From the NCBI RefSeq assembly GCF_000347035.1, contig NZ_ANIJ01000018.1:372001-436000 (forward strand): DNA of 64,000 nt. The letters run 5' to 3'. Shown piece by piece: positions 55,622 through 63,669 of the stretch (its first letter is position 1; each line of letters starts with the position of its first letter). This DNA is from Leptospira sp. B5-022 (GTDB lineage: Bacteria; Spirochaetota; Leptospiria; Leptospirales; Leptospiraceae). The translations under genes were made by a program, and so were the position numbers. Below the pieces are notes generated by a model. It made no database searches. It saw only the letters and a program-made list of their open reading frames with translations, and was not told the origin of the DNA.

Positions 55622-56179
55622 ATGGGAGAGGCAGAATTTTCCCGCTTCGTAGAGGAAACCAGGGAGATCGTCTTAGCGGCGATCTCCCGTTACTTGTATG
55701 AACGATTTGCATACGCGATAGACGATGTCGCACAGGAAACATATCTTCGCGCCTATAAGGCATTACAAAAAGGTCAATTCAGAGGAGACTCTAAGTTGAC
55801 AACTTGGTTGTACACTATCGCTCGGAACGAGTCCATTCGGATGAATGAAAATCTGATAAGAGAAGAGACCAAGGCGGAGAAGGCCGGAAAAAGATCGGAA
55901 GAAGATTCCAGAAGTTTCGTTTTTGAAAGAGAACAACGTGAGGATAGAGAAAATCTTCCTACATGGGAAAAAGCAAAACTTTGGATCGGCAATCTACCGG
56001 AAGCGTATAGAAGTGTGATCCAATATTATCTTTCCGGATATTCCGAAAAAGAGATCGCCGAAGCTCTAGGAGTTCCTGCCGGAACCGTAAAATCCAGGGC
56101 GGCTAGAGGGAAGGAAATGTTGCGAAGAATGCAGAACTCCGAAAAAAGAGAAGGAGGAGAAGTATGGGGAAAATATTAA
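55622..56179 (+). CDS. ECF-type RNA polymerase sigma factor
   Basis: A 185-residue sigma-70 family protein with region 2 (ERFAYAIDDVAQETYLRAYK, GDSKLTTWLYTIARNESIR) and region 4 (LPEAYRSVIQYYLSGYSEKE, IAEALGVPAGTVKSRAARGK). Regions 1 and 3 are absent, as in ECF factors. It has GGAGG before the ATG, and its 3' end overlaps the next gene by 16 bp. With the Spy-like lipoprotein upstream and the membrane protein downstream it forms a likely envelope-stress unit. Confidence 0.93.
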   Translation: MGEAEFSRFVEETREIVLAAISRYLYERFAYAIDDVAQETYLRAYKALQKGQFRGDSKLTTWLYTIARNESIRMNENLIREETKAEKAGKRSEEDSRSFVFEREQREDRENLPTWEKAKLWIGNLPEAYRSVIQYYLSGYSEKEIAEALGVPAGTVKSRAARGKEMLRRMQNSEKREGGEVWGKY

Positions 56180-56466
56180 AAGATTGTCTACCAATGAAGG
56201 AAGAGATCGAAAAAAGAAAATCGGATCCGAACTGGTCCAAAAATTTAGCTTCATGTGTGATCGACAGATACATAAAGGAAGAAAGTTCTAAAAAGCTGGT
56301 TCGATTCCCGATTAGAAATGTATTGGCGGCAGCGGCTGCTCTCCTCTTAGGCATTTCTATCGGATGGTATACTTTTTCCGGACAATTCAACTCGGAAGAT
56401 GAATACTATCTTGGTGTCTCTTCTATTTTGGAAGGTGAATCTTACCTCTCCACTCTGGAAGAATAA
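56164..56466 (+). CDS. Small single-pass membrane protein, probable anti-sigma factor
   Basis: A 100-residue protein with a cytosolic N-terminal segment (1-50), one membrane helix (FPIRNVLAAAAALLLGISIG, about 47-68) and an acidic periplasmic tail (69-100; FNSEDEYYLGVSSILEGESY). No zinc-binding HxxxCxxC motif is seen. It overlaps the sigma gene by 16 bp with a strong GGAGGAG ribosome site, an arrangement typical of coupled anti-sigma factors. The size and topology recall CnrY. Role inferred from context only. Confidence 0.7.
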   Translation: MGKILKDCLPMKEEIEKRKSDPNWSKNLASCVIDRYIKEESSKKLVRFPIRNVLAAAAALLLGISIGWYTFSGQFNSEDEYYLGVSSILEGESYLSTLEE

Positions 56467-56470
56467 AAAG

Positions 56471-56496
56471 GTCGGGCCCGAGTATTTGGGCCCGTC
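56471..56496 (+). terminator. Hairpin after the ECF sigma operon
   Basis: CGGGCCC (56473-56479) pairs with GGGCCCG (56488-56494), a perfect 7-bp GC stem with an 8-nt loop, followed by a loose T-rich TCATTCTTT. It lies just after the anti-sigma stop. Confidence 0.65.
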
Positions 56497-56631
56497 ATTC
56501 TTTCCTAATAGGAGTGCGAACACTGCGGAATAAAAATTCCGATAGATACTTCGGTAATTTCGAAAAAATTGCAAACTTAATGAACATTCTACTACACGTA
56601 GCTCCTATATTCCCCCAGGAGGAAAATGTTT

Positions 56632-56985
56632 ATGAAAAATCTATCACTCACAGTTCTGGACGGTTTTTTAACCGTTGATCCGGAATTAAAGAGGACCCAA
56701 GCAGGAAAGTCGGTCACAAATTTTACTGTGGCGGTTAATCATAACTACAAAAGAACGGAAGGAGAAGAATCCGAAGTCTCGTACGTGGATGTGGAGGTCT
56801 GGGAAAGACTCGCCGAAAATTGTTCCGAGTATCTTAAAAAAGGAAAAAAGGTAACGGTAATCGGGCATTTAAAACAGGATCGATGGAAAAATCAGGAAGG
56901 CCAATCCCGTTCCAAGGTCAAAGTAATAGCGGACGAGGTCCGATTCGACAGTTTCGGAGATAGAAAAGAAAAAGAAGCGGCGTAA
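56632..56985 (+). CDS. ssb: Single-stranded DNA-binding protein
   Basis: A 117-residue OB-fold SSB from the ATG at 56632, which has AGGAGG at 9-nt spacing; an ATG at 56626 is only 3 nt from it. The family core is present (LDGFLTVDPELKRTQAGKSV, NFTVAVNHNY, VDVEVWERLAENCSEYLKKG, VTVIGHLKQDRWKNQEGQSR). The acidic C-terminal tip of canonical SSB (DDDIPF) is missing; the tail ends KEKEAA. It may therefore be an accessory SSB or one that does not recruit the usual partners. Confidence 0.9.
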   Translation: MKNLSLTVLDGFLTVDPELKRTQAGKSVTNFTVAVNHNYKRTEGEESEVSYVDVEVWERLAENCSEYLKKGKKVTVIGHLKQDRWKNQEGQSRSKVKVIADEVRFDSFGDRKEKEAA

Positions 56986-57001
56986 TACCCTCCTGGGCGA
57001 G

Positions 57002-57035
57002 GCCTTGGGAGGATTTCCAAGGTCTCACCTTTCTT
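57002..57035 (+). terminator. Possible terminator of ssb
   Basis: CCTTGG (57003-57008) and CCAAGG (57017-57022) form a 6-bp stem shortly after the ssb stop, followed by a pyrimidine-rich TCTCACCTTTCTT. Weak evidence. Confidence 0.35.
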
Positions 57036-57073
57036 GACGGTTCTGGTCGGTCCTTGGTTTATGTAGGAAAAGG

Positions 57074-57619
57074 ATGCTTACTATCATTTGGGCCGGGGGA
57101 CAACCCGGAAAAATTTCGGCATTGAGAAGAATGACCCAAGAAGAATGGGACCTTCTCCGCCGCGACCTTCCGACTAACGTGAAAACTTATATAGACTGCG
57201 ACGAAGATACGATACTAATTTTTCATCCTAATTTTTCGGAAAAGGAATTGATGGAGATCGAGAATTTCGACGACCTCAAATTCTCGGATGGTTTGATTCC
57301 GGTGATCACCAAGGATGAGAAGGGTCTTGTTTTGATGCAGGCATTCTCCACTTTAGAAAGTTTAGAACTCAGCCAAAAAGAATCCATGGGAATCTATTTT
57401 AGCAGATCCAGAAACCGGCTTTGGAGAAAGGGCGATACTTCCGGACATATCCAAAAACTGAGAAGGATCCTCGCACCTAAAGACGGAAGTTTTGTCGTGT
57501 ACGAAGTAAAACAGGAAGGTGCAGCCTGTCACGAAGGATACTATTCCTGTTTTTTCAGAGAGCAGGATAGAAGCGGGAACAAAAACTTAGCTCCGGAGAT
57601 CCCTTTTTTGGGGAAGTAG
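57074..57619 (+). CDS. hisI: HisI-like (phosphoribosyl-AMP cyclohydrolase) protein with N-terminal extension and relocated DCDxD motif
   Basis: A 181-residue protein whose C-terminal 110 residues align with HisI: GLIPVITKDEKGLVLMQAFS, IYFSRSRNRLWRKGDTSG, and EGAACHEGYYSCFF with Cys152, His153 and Cys159. Canonical HisI carries a metal-binding DCDxD just before the ACH motif; here that position reads PKDGS (135-139), retaining only the middle Asp. An N-terminal extension of about 70 residues instead contains DCDED (41-45) followed by TILIF, an exact match to the missing motif and its flank. HisI opens the purine ring of phosphoribosyl-AMP in histidine synthesis. Whether this protein is active, permuted or repurposed is open. 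No other his gene is nearby. Confidence 0.8.
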   Translation: MLTIIWAGGQPGKISALRRMTQEEWDLLRRDLPTNVKTYIDCDEDTILIFHPNFSEKELMEIENFDDLKFSDGLIPVITKDEKGLVLMQAFSTLESLELSQKESMGIYFSRSRNRLWRKGDTSGHIQKLRRILAPKDGSFVVYEVKQEGAACHEGYYSCFFREQDRSGNKNLAPEIPFLGK

Positions 57620-57671
57620 AGGTTCCGTAAATAGGAATATTCGCCGATAGAAATACGAGGCAGATGCGGTT

Positions 57672-58691
57672 ATGATTTTTAAAAATACATTCGTGAGAAG
57701 ATCCGTTGTTTTATTAGGAATACTTGTCCTTTCAGGGATTGTCGCCTTCTTTGTTGTGGATGAGATCAAAGGGGGAGCGGTTGGCGCAGGCCAGGTAAAG
57801 GTGGACATCATCGTTGAACCTGGAGACTCTCCGGTAGAAGTTACGGAAAATCTTTCCAAGAACGGACTTTTAAAGTCTTCCAAATATTTCCTTTTTCTAA
57901 TTAAAGCGACGAGGTCCGCAGGCAAGATCAAAGCAGGTCTGTATGAGATCAACGACGGGATGGATGCGCGTAAGATCCTCCAAGTGATCACGGAAGGAAA
58001 AGTAAAACTCGTAACTTTCACGATCCCGGAAGGTTATAATAACCGCCAGATCGGGGACTTATTAGTTAAGAAAAATTTAATTAAAACCAGAGCGGACTTT
58101 TTGAATGCAGCTTCCAGAACGGAACTATTGAGAGAATTCAAAATTCCCGCAAATAATGCGGAAGGTTATCTGTTCCCGGAAACGTACAGCGTGCCGGTGA
58201 ATTTTCCGGTGGATAAGATCGTCAGAATGATGATCAAAAGATTTTACGTACGATTGGAAAAGATCCCAGGCGCTAAAGAATTGGATCCTAAAAAATTACA
58301 TGAGATCGTGGTCCTGGCTTCAGTTGTAGAAAGAGAAGCCAAAAAAAATGAAGAAAGACCTTTAATGGCGGGTGTTTTCTTAAATCGTCTCAAACAGGAT
58401 ATTCCTTTGGAGTCTTGTGCGACGATCCAGTACCTTTTTGATAAACCTCATCCTCGCATTTTCGAAAAGGATCTGAAGATTATTTCTCCTTATAATACGT
58501 ATATGAACAAAGGATATCCGCCCGGTCCTATTTCTAATCCGGGACAACCGTCTTTGGAAGCGGCGCTTATGCCTACCAAGACCGAGTATCTCTTCTTCTT
58601 ATTAAAACCGGACGGGTTCCATTACTTCTCTAAAAGTTTTAAAGAACATGCCGAAGCTAAGAAAAAGTACATCGATGTTCTTTACGAATAG
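57672..58691 (+). CDS. mltG: Endolytic peptidoglycan transglycosylase
   Basis: A 339-residue MltG/YceG-family protein. An N-terminal membrane anchor (about 10-30) precedes a LysM-like region and the catalytic domain. Conserved blocks are FTIPEGYNNRQIGDLL, AEGYLFPETY, LASVVEREA with the catalytic Glu220, FLNRLKQDIPLESCATIQY, SPYNTYMNKGYPPGPISNPG and a C-terminal YFSKSFKEHAEAKKKYI. It cleaves nascent glycan strands in the periplasm and sets their length. It starts 52 bp after the hisI-like gene; a small frame follows 12 bp downstream. Confidence 0.95.
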   Translation: MIFKNTFVRRSVVLLGILVLSGIVAFFVVDEIKGGAVGAGQVKVDIIVEPGDSPVEVTENLSKNGLLKSSKYFLFLIKATRSAGKIKAGLYEINDGMDARKILQVITEGKVKLVTFTIPEGYNNRQIGDLLVKKNLIKTRADFLNAASRTELLREFKIPANNAEGYLFPETYSVPVNFPVDKIVRMMIKRFYVRLEKIPGAKELDPKKLHEIVVLASVVEREAKKNEERPLMAGVFLNRLKQDIPLESCATIQYLFDKPHPRIFEKDLKIISPYNTYMNKGYPPGPISNPGQPSLEAALMPTKTEYLFFLLKPDGFHYFSKSFKEHAEAKKKYIDVLYE

Positions 58692-58703
58692 AGGAGTGCA
58701 ATC

Positions 58704-58961
58704 ATGAGTTCCCCTGTAGAAGAAATCGTTTCGGTCGCAGAACAATTAAAAGAGGTCCAAAGATCTTTGGATCTTTTTAAGGAAAAACAACAAAAGAGGG
58801 AATCTGCCAGTGACGCGGCCATCGAGTTCGTGGAAAAAGCGAGTTTGGTTTTGGGTAGGGCGGAACGAAAAGAGATACTTCTGACAGAGGACCAAAAGAG
58901 AAGGATCCGGAACAATCTATTGAAGATCAGATCTTCTCTAGTCCGCAATATGGAAGGTTGA
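58704..58961 (+). CDS. Small helical protein of unknown function
   Basis: An 85-residue, highly charged, all-helical protein without a signal peptide. GAGGAG precedes the ATG at a good distance, and it starts 12 bp after mltG, so it is co-transcribed. Two heptad-like helices are visible (VSVAEQLKEVQRSLDLFKEK and SDAAIEFVEKASLVLGRAER), then a basic C-terminus. I do not recognise a family. A co-transcribed adaptor for cell-wall synthesis is possible but unsupported. Confidence 0.7.
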   Translation: MSSPVEEIVSVAEQLKEVQRSLDLFKEKQQKRESASDAAIEFVEKASLVLGRAERKEILLTEDQKRRIRNNLLKIRSSLVRNMEG

Positions 58962-58965
58962 TATA

Positions 58966-58977
58966 GGAACTCCTACA
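58966..58977. repeat. GGAACTCCTACA repeat, copy 1
   Basis: An exact 12-mer found again at 63604-63615, here within the short dyad TAGGA-AC-TCCTA (58964-58975). From memory, similar words are scattered through Leptospira genomes; that is not shown by this sequence. Confidence 0.45.
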
Positions 58978-59125
58978 GGCTTCATTGGACAGAAGAAGCG
59001 ACCTTCCACCGGACATTCTGTCTCATTTCTTCCCGAGACTTGGGTTCAAAAACTTAAATGACAGGCCGAAACGGCCCCAGGTTATAGTATTTTGAGTAAT
59101 ATTCCCAAATAATTGGTAGGAACAA

Positions 59126-60799
59126 ATGATGGCAACGAAAGCTCCGACGGACTCTTCGGCGGCAAAACAGGCTTTAAGCAAGTCTTCAGCTATAATCGAA
59201 CAAGTAACCAAGGCCTTAGCGGCTAAATGTAGCTCCAATGGAAAAGTTTCCGTTTCCAAGATGGACCAAAACCAATTCGTACAATACCAAATCGCTTGGT
59301 TGACTTCCGAGCAAAAGATCGCGGAAAACTTTATCGAGTACGCTTGGAACGATTCTCTCGGGACCGGCGAGCTGGAAAAATTAATGGCGCAAGTTTTCGC
59401 TGCGGAAGTTGTTTCCCATATCCGCACCGAGTTCAGTTCCAGAGCTTCCGAATACGGAATTTCCACCCAAGAACTGGTTTCCAAATTATTCGACGACTCC
59501 ACTAACAAGTTCTTAGAAGAATCCAGTGCGATCGAAAATTATAATCATATTGCCGACCTGATCGCTTCTACCGGAAGTTTCGGAGCGTACGGTCTGAGCG
59601 AAGACCATGAAATGTTCCGCCAAACTTTCAAACAGTTCGCAGAAGAAGTAGTGGCTCCTAAAGCGGAACACGTTCACCGTCACGACGATATCGTTCCGGA
59701 AGAGATCATCCAAGGTTTAAGAGACATGGGATGTTTCGGTCTTTGTATTCCTGAAACTTACGGTGGATTACAACCGAACGACAAGCCGGACAATATCTCC
59801 ATGCTAGTCGTAACCGAAGAACTTTCCAGAGGATCTTTGGGGATCGCAGGATCTCTCATCACTCGTCCTGAAATCCTTTCTAAAGCGTTATTAAAAGGTG
59901 GAACAGACGCTCAAAAAGAGAAGTGGCTTCCACTAATCGCTTCCGGAGAGAAGATGGGCGGTATCATGGTGACCGAACCTAACTACGGTTCGGACGTTGC
60001 CGGAGTTTCCGTAACCGCTAAAAAAGTGGACGGAGGTTGGTCGATCAATGGCGTTAAGACCTGGTGTACTTTTGCGGGATATGCGAACCTTCTTCTTATC
60101 CTTGTAAGAACAGAGACGGATCCTGAGTTGAAACATAAAGGTCTTTCTATCGTTCTTGCGGAGAAGCCAAGTTTCACCGGTCACGAATTCGATTATAAAC
60201 AAGATGGCGGCGGAAGAATTTCCGGTAAAGCAATTGGAACCATCGGTTACCGCGGTATGCACTCTTTCGAAGTCTCTTTCGAGGACTATTTTGTTCCGGA
60301 AGAGAACCTGATCGGAGGAGAAGCAGGCAGAGGAAAAGGATTCTATTTCCAAATGGAAGGTTTTGCCGGAGGAAGGATCCAGACCGCGGCTCGTGCAAAC
60401 GGTGTGATGCAAGCTGCCTTAGAAGCAGGTCTTCGTTACGCACAAGAAAGACAAGTATTCCAAAAACCTATCTTCGATTATAACCTGACTAAATATAAGA
60501 TCGCTCGTATGGCGATGATCGTTCAAGCGTCTCGCCAGTTCACGAACACTGTAGCAAAACTTTTGGACAACCACGAAGGTCAAATGGAAGCGACTCTCAT
60601 CAAGTTCTATGCTTCTAAAGTTGCTGAATGGGTGACAAGAGAAGCAATGCAGATCCACGGAGGAATGGGATACGCGGAAGAATATGCAGTTTCTCGTTAT
60701 TTCGTGGATGCCCGTGTATTCTCCATCTTTGAAGGTGCGGAAGAAGTAATGGCTCTTAGGGTAATTGCAAAATCCCTAATGGACCAATATTCGGCTTAA
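59126..60799 (+). CDS. mcd: Acyl-CoA dehydrogenase with long N-terminal extension, probable methylsuccinyl-CoA dehydrogenase
   Basis: A 557-residue protein. Residues 1-165 are an extra helical domain (QYQIAWLTSEQKIAENFIEY, GTGELEKLMAQVFAAEVVSH) absent from ordinary acyl-CoA dehydrogenases. Residues 170-555 form the usual flavoprotein fold (MVTEPNYGSDVAG, WCTFAGYANL, MQIHGGMGYAEEY, IFEGAEEVMALRV). Long N-terminal extension and sequence fit (2S)-methylsuccinyl-CoA dehydrogenase, which makes mesaconyl-C1-CoA in the ethylmalonyl-CoA pathway. Ccr, encoded at 34029, acts upstream in the same route. An AGGAACAA ribosome site precedes ATGATG. A bidirectional terminator follows. Confidence 0.78.
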   Translation: MMATKAPTDSSAAKQALSKSSAIIEQVTKALAAKCSSNGKVSVSKMDQNQFVQYQIAWLTSEQKIAENFIEYAWNDSLGTGELEKLMAQVFAAEVVSHIRTEFSSRASEYGISTQELVSKLFDDSTNKFLEESSAIENYNHIADLIASTGSFGAYGLSEDHEMFRQTFKQFAEEVVAPKAEHVHRHDDIVPEEIIQGLRDMGCFGLCIPETYGGLQPNDKPDNISMLVVTEELSRGSLGIAGSLITRPEILSKALLKGGTDAQKEKWLPLIASGEKMGGIMVTEPNYGSDVAGVSVTAKKVDGGWSINGVKTWCTFAGYANLLLILVRTETDPELKHKGLSIVLAEKPSFTGHEFDYKQDGGGRISGKAIGTIGYRGMHSFEVSFEDYFVPEENLIGGEAGRGKGFYFQMEGFAGGRIQTAARANGVMQAALEAGLRYAQERQVFQKPIFDYNLTKYKIARMAMIVQASRQFTNTVAKLLDNHEGQMEATLIKFYASKVAEWVTREAMQIHGGMGYAEEYAVSRYFVDARVFSIFEGAEEVMALRVIAKSLMDQYSA

Positions 60800-60821
60800 A
60801 TTCCTTCTTAAAACGTGAAAT

Positions 60822-60855
60822 AAAAAAAGGAAGTCGAAAGACTTCCTTTTTTTTT
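60822..60855. terminator. Bidirectional rho-independent terminator
   Basis: GGAAGTC (60829-60835) and GACTTCC (60840-60846) form a perfect stem with a GAAA tetraloop. Seven A residues precede and nine T follow, so it terminates both the mcd-like gene (plus) and the convergent 60915-61526 gene (minus). Confidence 0.95.
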
Positions 60856-60914
60856 CGAGCGGACCTTTTGAGCGATCCGTCGGAGCGAAATCAAACAAAC
60901 TGTACTCGAGTAAC

Positions 60915-61526
60915 TTAACTGGCGAGTTGTTCTACGAAGGCGAGAATATCCGAATTATCTCTTTCCAAAAATTCAAGAGTCCTTTCTACCAGATGATCCA
61001 AATAATAGTTGGGGTTGTGGTAATCTCTTAAGAAAGCTTTTACTTGTTCTATCTTTTCCTCTGGAATCCTGTCTTCCAGGACGATTTGTGCCAATGCGTA
61101 GATCCCGAATGCGGATTTGAACGGATCGTTAAGAGAAGAGATGGAAATAATCTCATCTATATCAATTTCTTTGAATGTAGGGATCAGATCTCCGATCAGC
61201 TCCAAGGCACCGGTCGGAATAGTCCTGTCCAAGGACTTTACGTAATTGATAAATAATCGATAAGACTGAGAGTCTCCGATCCGAGAAAGCATATGAAAGA
61301 TCCCGGAAAGTAGTCTTTTATGAAATCCCCAGGACAATCTGCCTGAATCCGCCTCTCTGATCGCTTGGTATAAAAAACTCCAAACCAGTTTGTCTCCGGA
61401 TCTCGCCCTTTCAGATAATTGATCCAACCAAAGATCGAAGTTGGGATTTTCGGATTCCTTTTTGAGAAAATCCATGAGTTCCGAGGGAGTTTGTACAGAG
61501 GGGAGAGTAAGGGCAATTTTCGACAT
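60915..61526 (-). CDS. Helical-repeat protein of unknown function
   Basis: A 203-residue soluble protein, almost entirely helical by pattern (LWLDQLSERARSGDKLVWSF, HKRLLSGIFHMLSRIG, FKSAFGIYALAQIVLEDRIP, YLDHLVERTLEFLER). The repeating helix pairs resemble ARM/HEAT-type arrays, but no family is recognised. No signal peptide, metal site or catalytic motif. It lies downstream-convergent to the mcd-like gene and 100 bp from ilvD. Confidence 0.75.
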   Translation of the reverse strand: MSKIALTLPSVQTPSELMDFLKKESENPNFDLWLDQLSERARSGDKLVWSFLYQAIREADSGRLSWGFHKRLLSGIFHMLSRIGDSQSYRLFINYVKSLDRTIPTGALELIGDLIPTFKEIDIDEIISISSLNDPFKSAFGIYALAQIVLEDRIPEEKIEQVKAFLRDYHNPNYYLDHLVERTLEFLERDNSDILAFVEQLAS

Positions 61527-61625
61527 AAGTAGAAGATACTCTCTTTTAAGATCGGTTTCCAGTCTTTTTATTCGACATCGATTTTTTAATTCCCTTACTC
61601 TAGGAATAGTTTCTGTCTCATTAAA

Positions 61626-63482
61626 TTATTGATGTTCTACCTGGCTAACATCTCTGATAGCTCCCGTATGTGCAGAAGTTGTCATTGCGGCATAGGCTCT
61701 TAATGCTGCGGAAACTGTTCTCTTTCTGGACTTAGGTTTCCAAGCTTCCTTTCCTTTATCGTTCATTCTATCTCTGCGGTCGGAAAGTTCTGCGTCACTC
61801 ACTCTTAAATGAATGGATCTATCCGGGATATCTATTTCGATAATATCCCCTTCTTCTACAAGACCGATGACTCCGCCTGCTGCCGCTTCCGGGGAAACAT
61901 GTCCGATAGAAAGTCCGGAAGTTCCTCCGGAAAATCTTCCGTCCGTTAGGAGGGCACAAGCTTTTCCTAAACCTTTGGATTTTAGATAAGAAGTAGGATA
62001 TAACATTTCCTGCATACCGGGTCCGCCTTTTGGACCTTCATATCGGATCACTACTACGTCACCTTCTACCACCTCGTTGCCGAGGATTTTAGCAACAGCT
62101 TCTTCTTGGCTTTCCATCACTCTGGCCTTGCCCTTGAATTTCCAGATGGACTCGTCAACACCCGCCGTCTTAACGATACAACCTTCGGGTGCGATATTTC
62201 CGTAAAGAACAGCAAGTCCTCCATCTTGTGAGTATGCGTGTTCTACGTCTCGAATACAACCGTTAGCCCTATCTAGATCCAGTTCAGGCCAACGTTTGTC
62301 TTGGGAGAATGCTTCCGTTGTAGGAATTCCACCCGGTGCTGCGGAGAATAATGCGTATGCCTTGGAGTTTGCTTTCTGACGAACGATATCCCATTCTTCT
62401 AAAGCTTTTCCTAATGTTTCTGAATGGACCGTAGGCACATCTCTATGAATAAGGCCTGCTCTGTCCAACTCGGAAAGAATACCGATGACTCCACCCGCTC
62501 TATGAACGTCTTCCATATGATATTTTTGCGTGGCAGGTGCTACTTTACAAACGCAAGGAACTCTTCTGGAAATAAGATCAATATCATGCATTTTGAAATT
62601 GATTCCTGCTTCGTTTGCAGCCGCGAGAATATGGAGTACTGTATTTGTAGATCCTCCCATCGCTACGTCCAAACTCATCGCATTTTGGAAGGCTTCGTGT
62701 GTTGCGATGTTTCTCGGAAGAACGGATTCATCGTCCTGTTCATAATATCTTTTTGCAAGTTCTACGATCAATCGTCCGGCGGTTAAGAAGAGTTGTTTTC
62801 TGTCCGCATGAGTAGCTAACGTGGAACCGTTGCCAGGAAGAGAAAGTCCTAATGCTTCGGTAAGACAGTTCATCGAATTTGCTGTGAACATTCCGGAACA
62901 AGATCCGCAAGTCGGACAAGCAGAACGTTCTATCTGCTCTACAAGTTCGTCGGAAACATTTTCGTTGGCGGCTTCTACCATTGCATCCACCAAATCCAAT
63001 TTTCGAACCTCTCCATTCCAATTTACTTTTCCGGCTTCCATGGGTCCACCGGATACGAAAACGGTTGGTATGTTCAATCGTAACGCTGCCATAAGCATTC
63101 CGGGTGTGATCTTATCGCAGTTGGAAATACAAATAAGTGCATCTGCAGTATGTGCGTTGACCATATATTCCACCGAGTCGGCGATCAGGTCTCGGCTCGG
63201 CAAAGAGTATAACATTCCGCCATGCCCCATGGCTATACCGTCGTCCACTGCGATGGTATTGAATTCTTTTGCGACGGCTCCCGCCTTCTCCACTTCTCTA
63301 GCGACCATTTGTCCTAGATCTTTTAAATGAACATGTCCCGGAACGAACTGAGTGAATGAGTTTGCAATTGCGATGATCGGTTTTCCGAAATCACCTTCTT
63401 TCATGCCGGTGGCTCTCCAGAGAGCTCTGGCTCCGGCCATATTGCGTCCATGGGTGGAAGTACGGGATCTTAACTGAGGCAT
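61626..63482 (-). CDS. ilvD: Dihydroxy-acid dehydratase
   Basis: A 618-residue IlvD/Edd-family Fe-S dehydratase of full length. It has [19 protein letters not shown] and [20 protein letters not shown], with the cluster-binding cysteines, [17 protein letters not shown], and [20 protein letters not shown] near the C-terminus. It converts 2,3-dihydroxy-3-methylbutanoate and -methylpentanoate to 2-oxo acids in valine, leucine and isoleucine synthesis. It is transcribed alone, away from the permease gene, across 187 bp that contain the second GGAACTCCTACA copy. Confidence 0.96.
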   Translation of the reverse strand: MPQLRSRTSTHGRNMAGARALWRATGMKEGDFGKPIIAIANSFTQFVPGHVHLKDLGQMVAREVEKAGAVAKEFNTIAVDDGIAMGHGGMLYSLPSRDLIADSVEYMVNAHTADALICISNCDKITPGMLMAALRLNIPTVFVSGGPMEAGKVNWNGEVRKLDLVDAMVEAANENVSDELVEQIERSACPTCGSCSGMFTANSMNCLTEALGLSLPGNGSTLATHADRKQLFLTAGRLIVELAKRYYEQDDESVLPRNIATHEAFQNAMSLDVAMGGSTNTVLHILAAANEAGINFKMHDIDLISRRVPCVCKVAPATQKYHMEDVHRAGGVIGILSELDRAGLIHRDVPTVHSETLGKALEEWDIVRQKANSKAYALFSAAPGGIPTTEAFSQDKRWPELDLDRANGCIRDVEHAYSQDGGLAVLYGNIAPEGCIVKTAGVDESIWKFKGKARVMESQEEAVAKILGNEVVEGDVVVIRYEGPKGGPGMQEMLYPTSYLKSKGLGKACALLTDGRFSGGTSGLSIGHVSPEAAAGGVIGLVEEGDIIEIDIPDRSIHLRVSDAELSDRRDRMNDKGKEAWKPKSRKRTVSAALRAYAAMTTSAHTGAIRDVSQVEHQ

Positions 63483-63603
63483 ATTGAATGCTCCCTGGTG
63501 TAAGTTTAGACGTCGAGTTTTTTCCTAAGGGAGAAACTAAGTTGGTTTTGAGATCGAATCGCGTATAGTAAGTATAAAATTGTGCTCTAGTCGCCCGAGT
63601 GGT

Positions 63604-63615
63604 GGAACTCCTACA
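63604..63615. repeat. GGAACTCCTACA repeat, copy 2
   Basis: The same 12-mer as at 58966-58977, here in the divergent region between ilvD and the permease gene. Confidence 0.45.
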
Positions 63616-63669
63616 TCGTGTTAGAAAGCTCCGAGGGGGCAGGCACATTTCTTGCTAATCAAACCTAGA

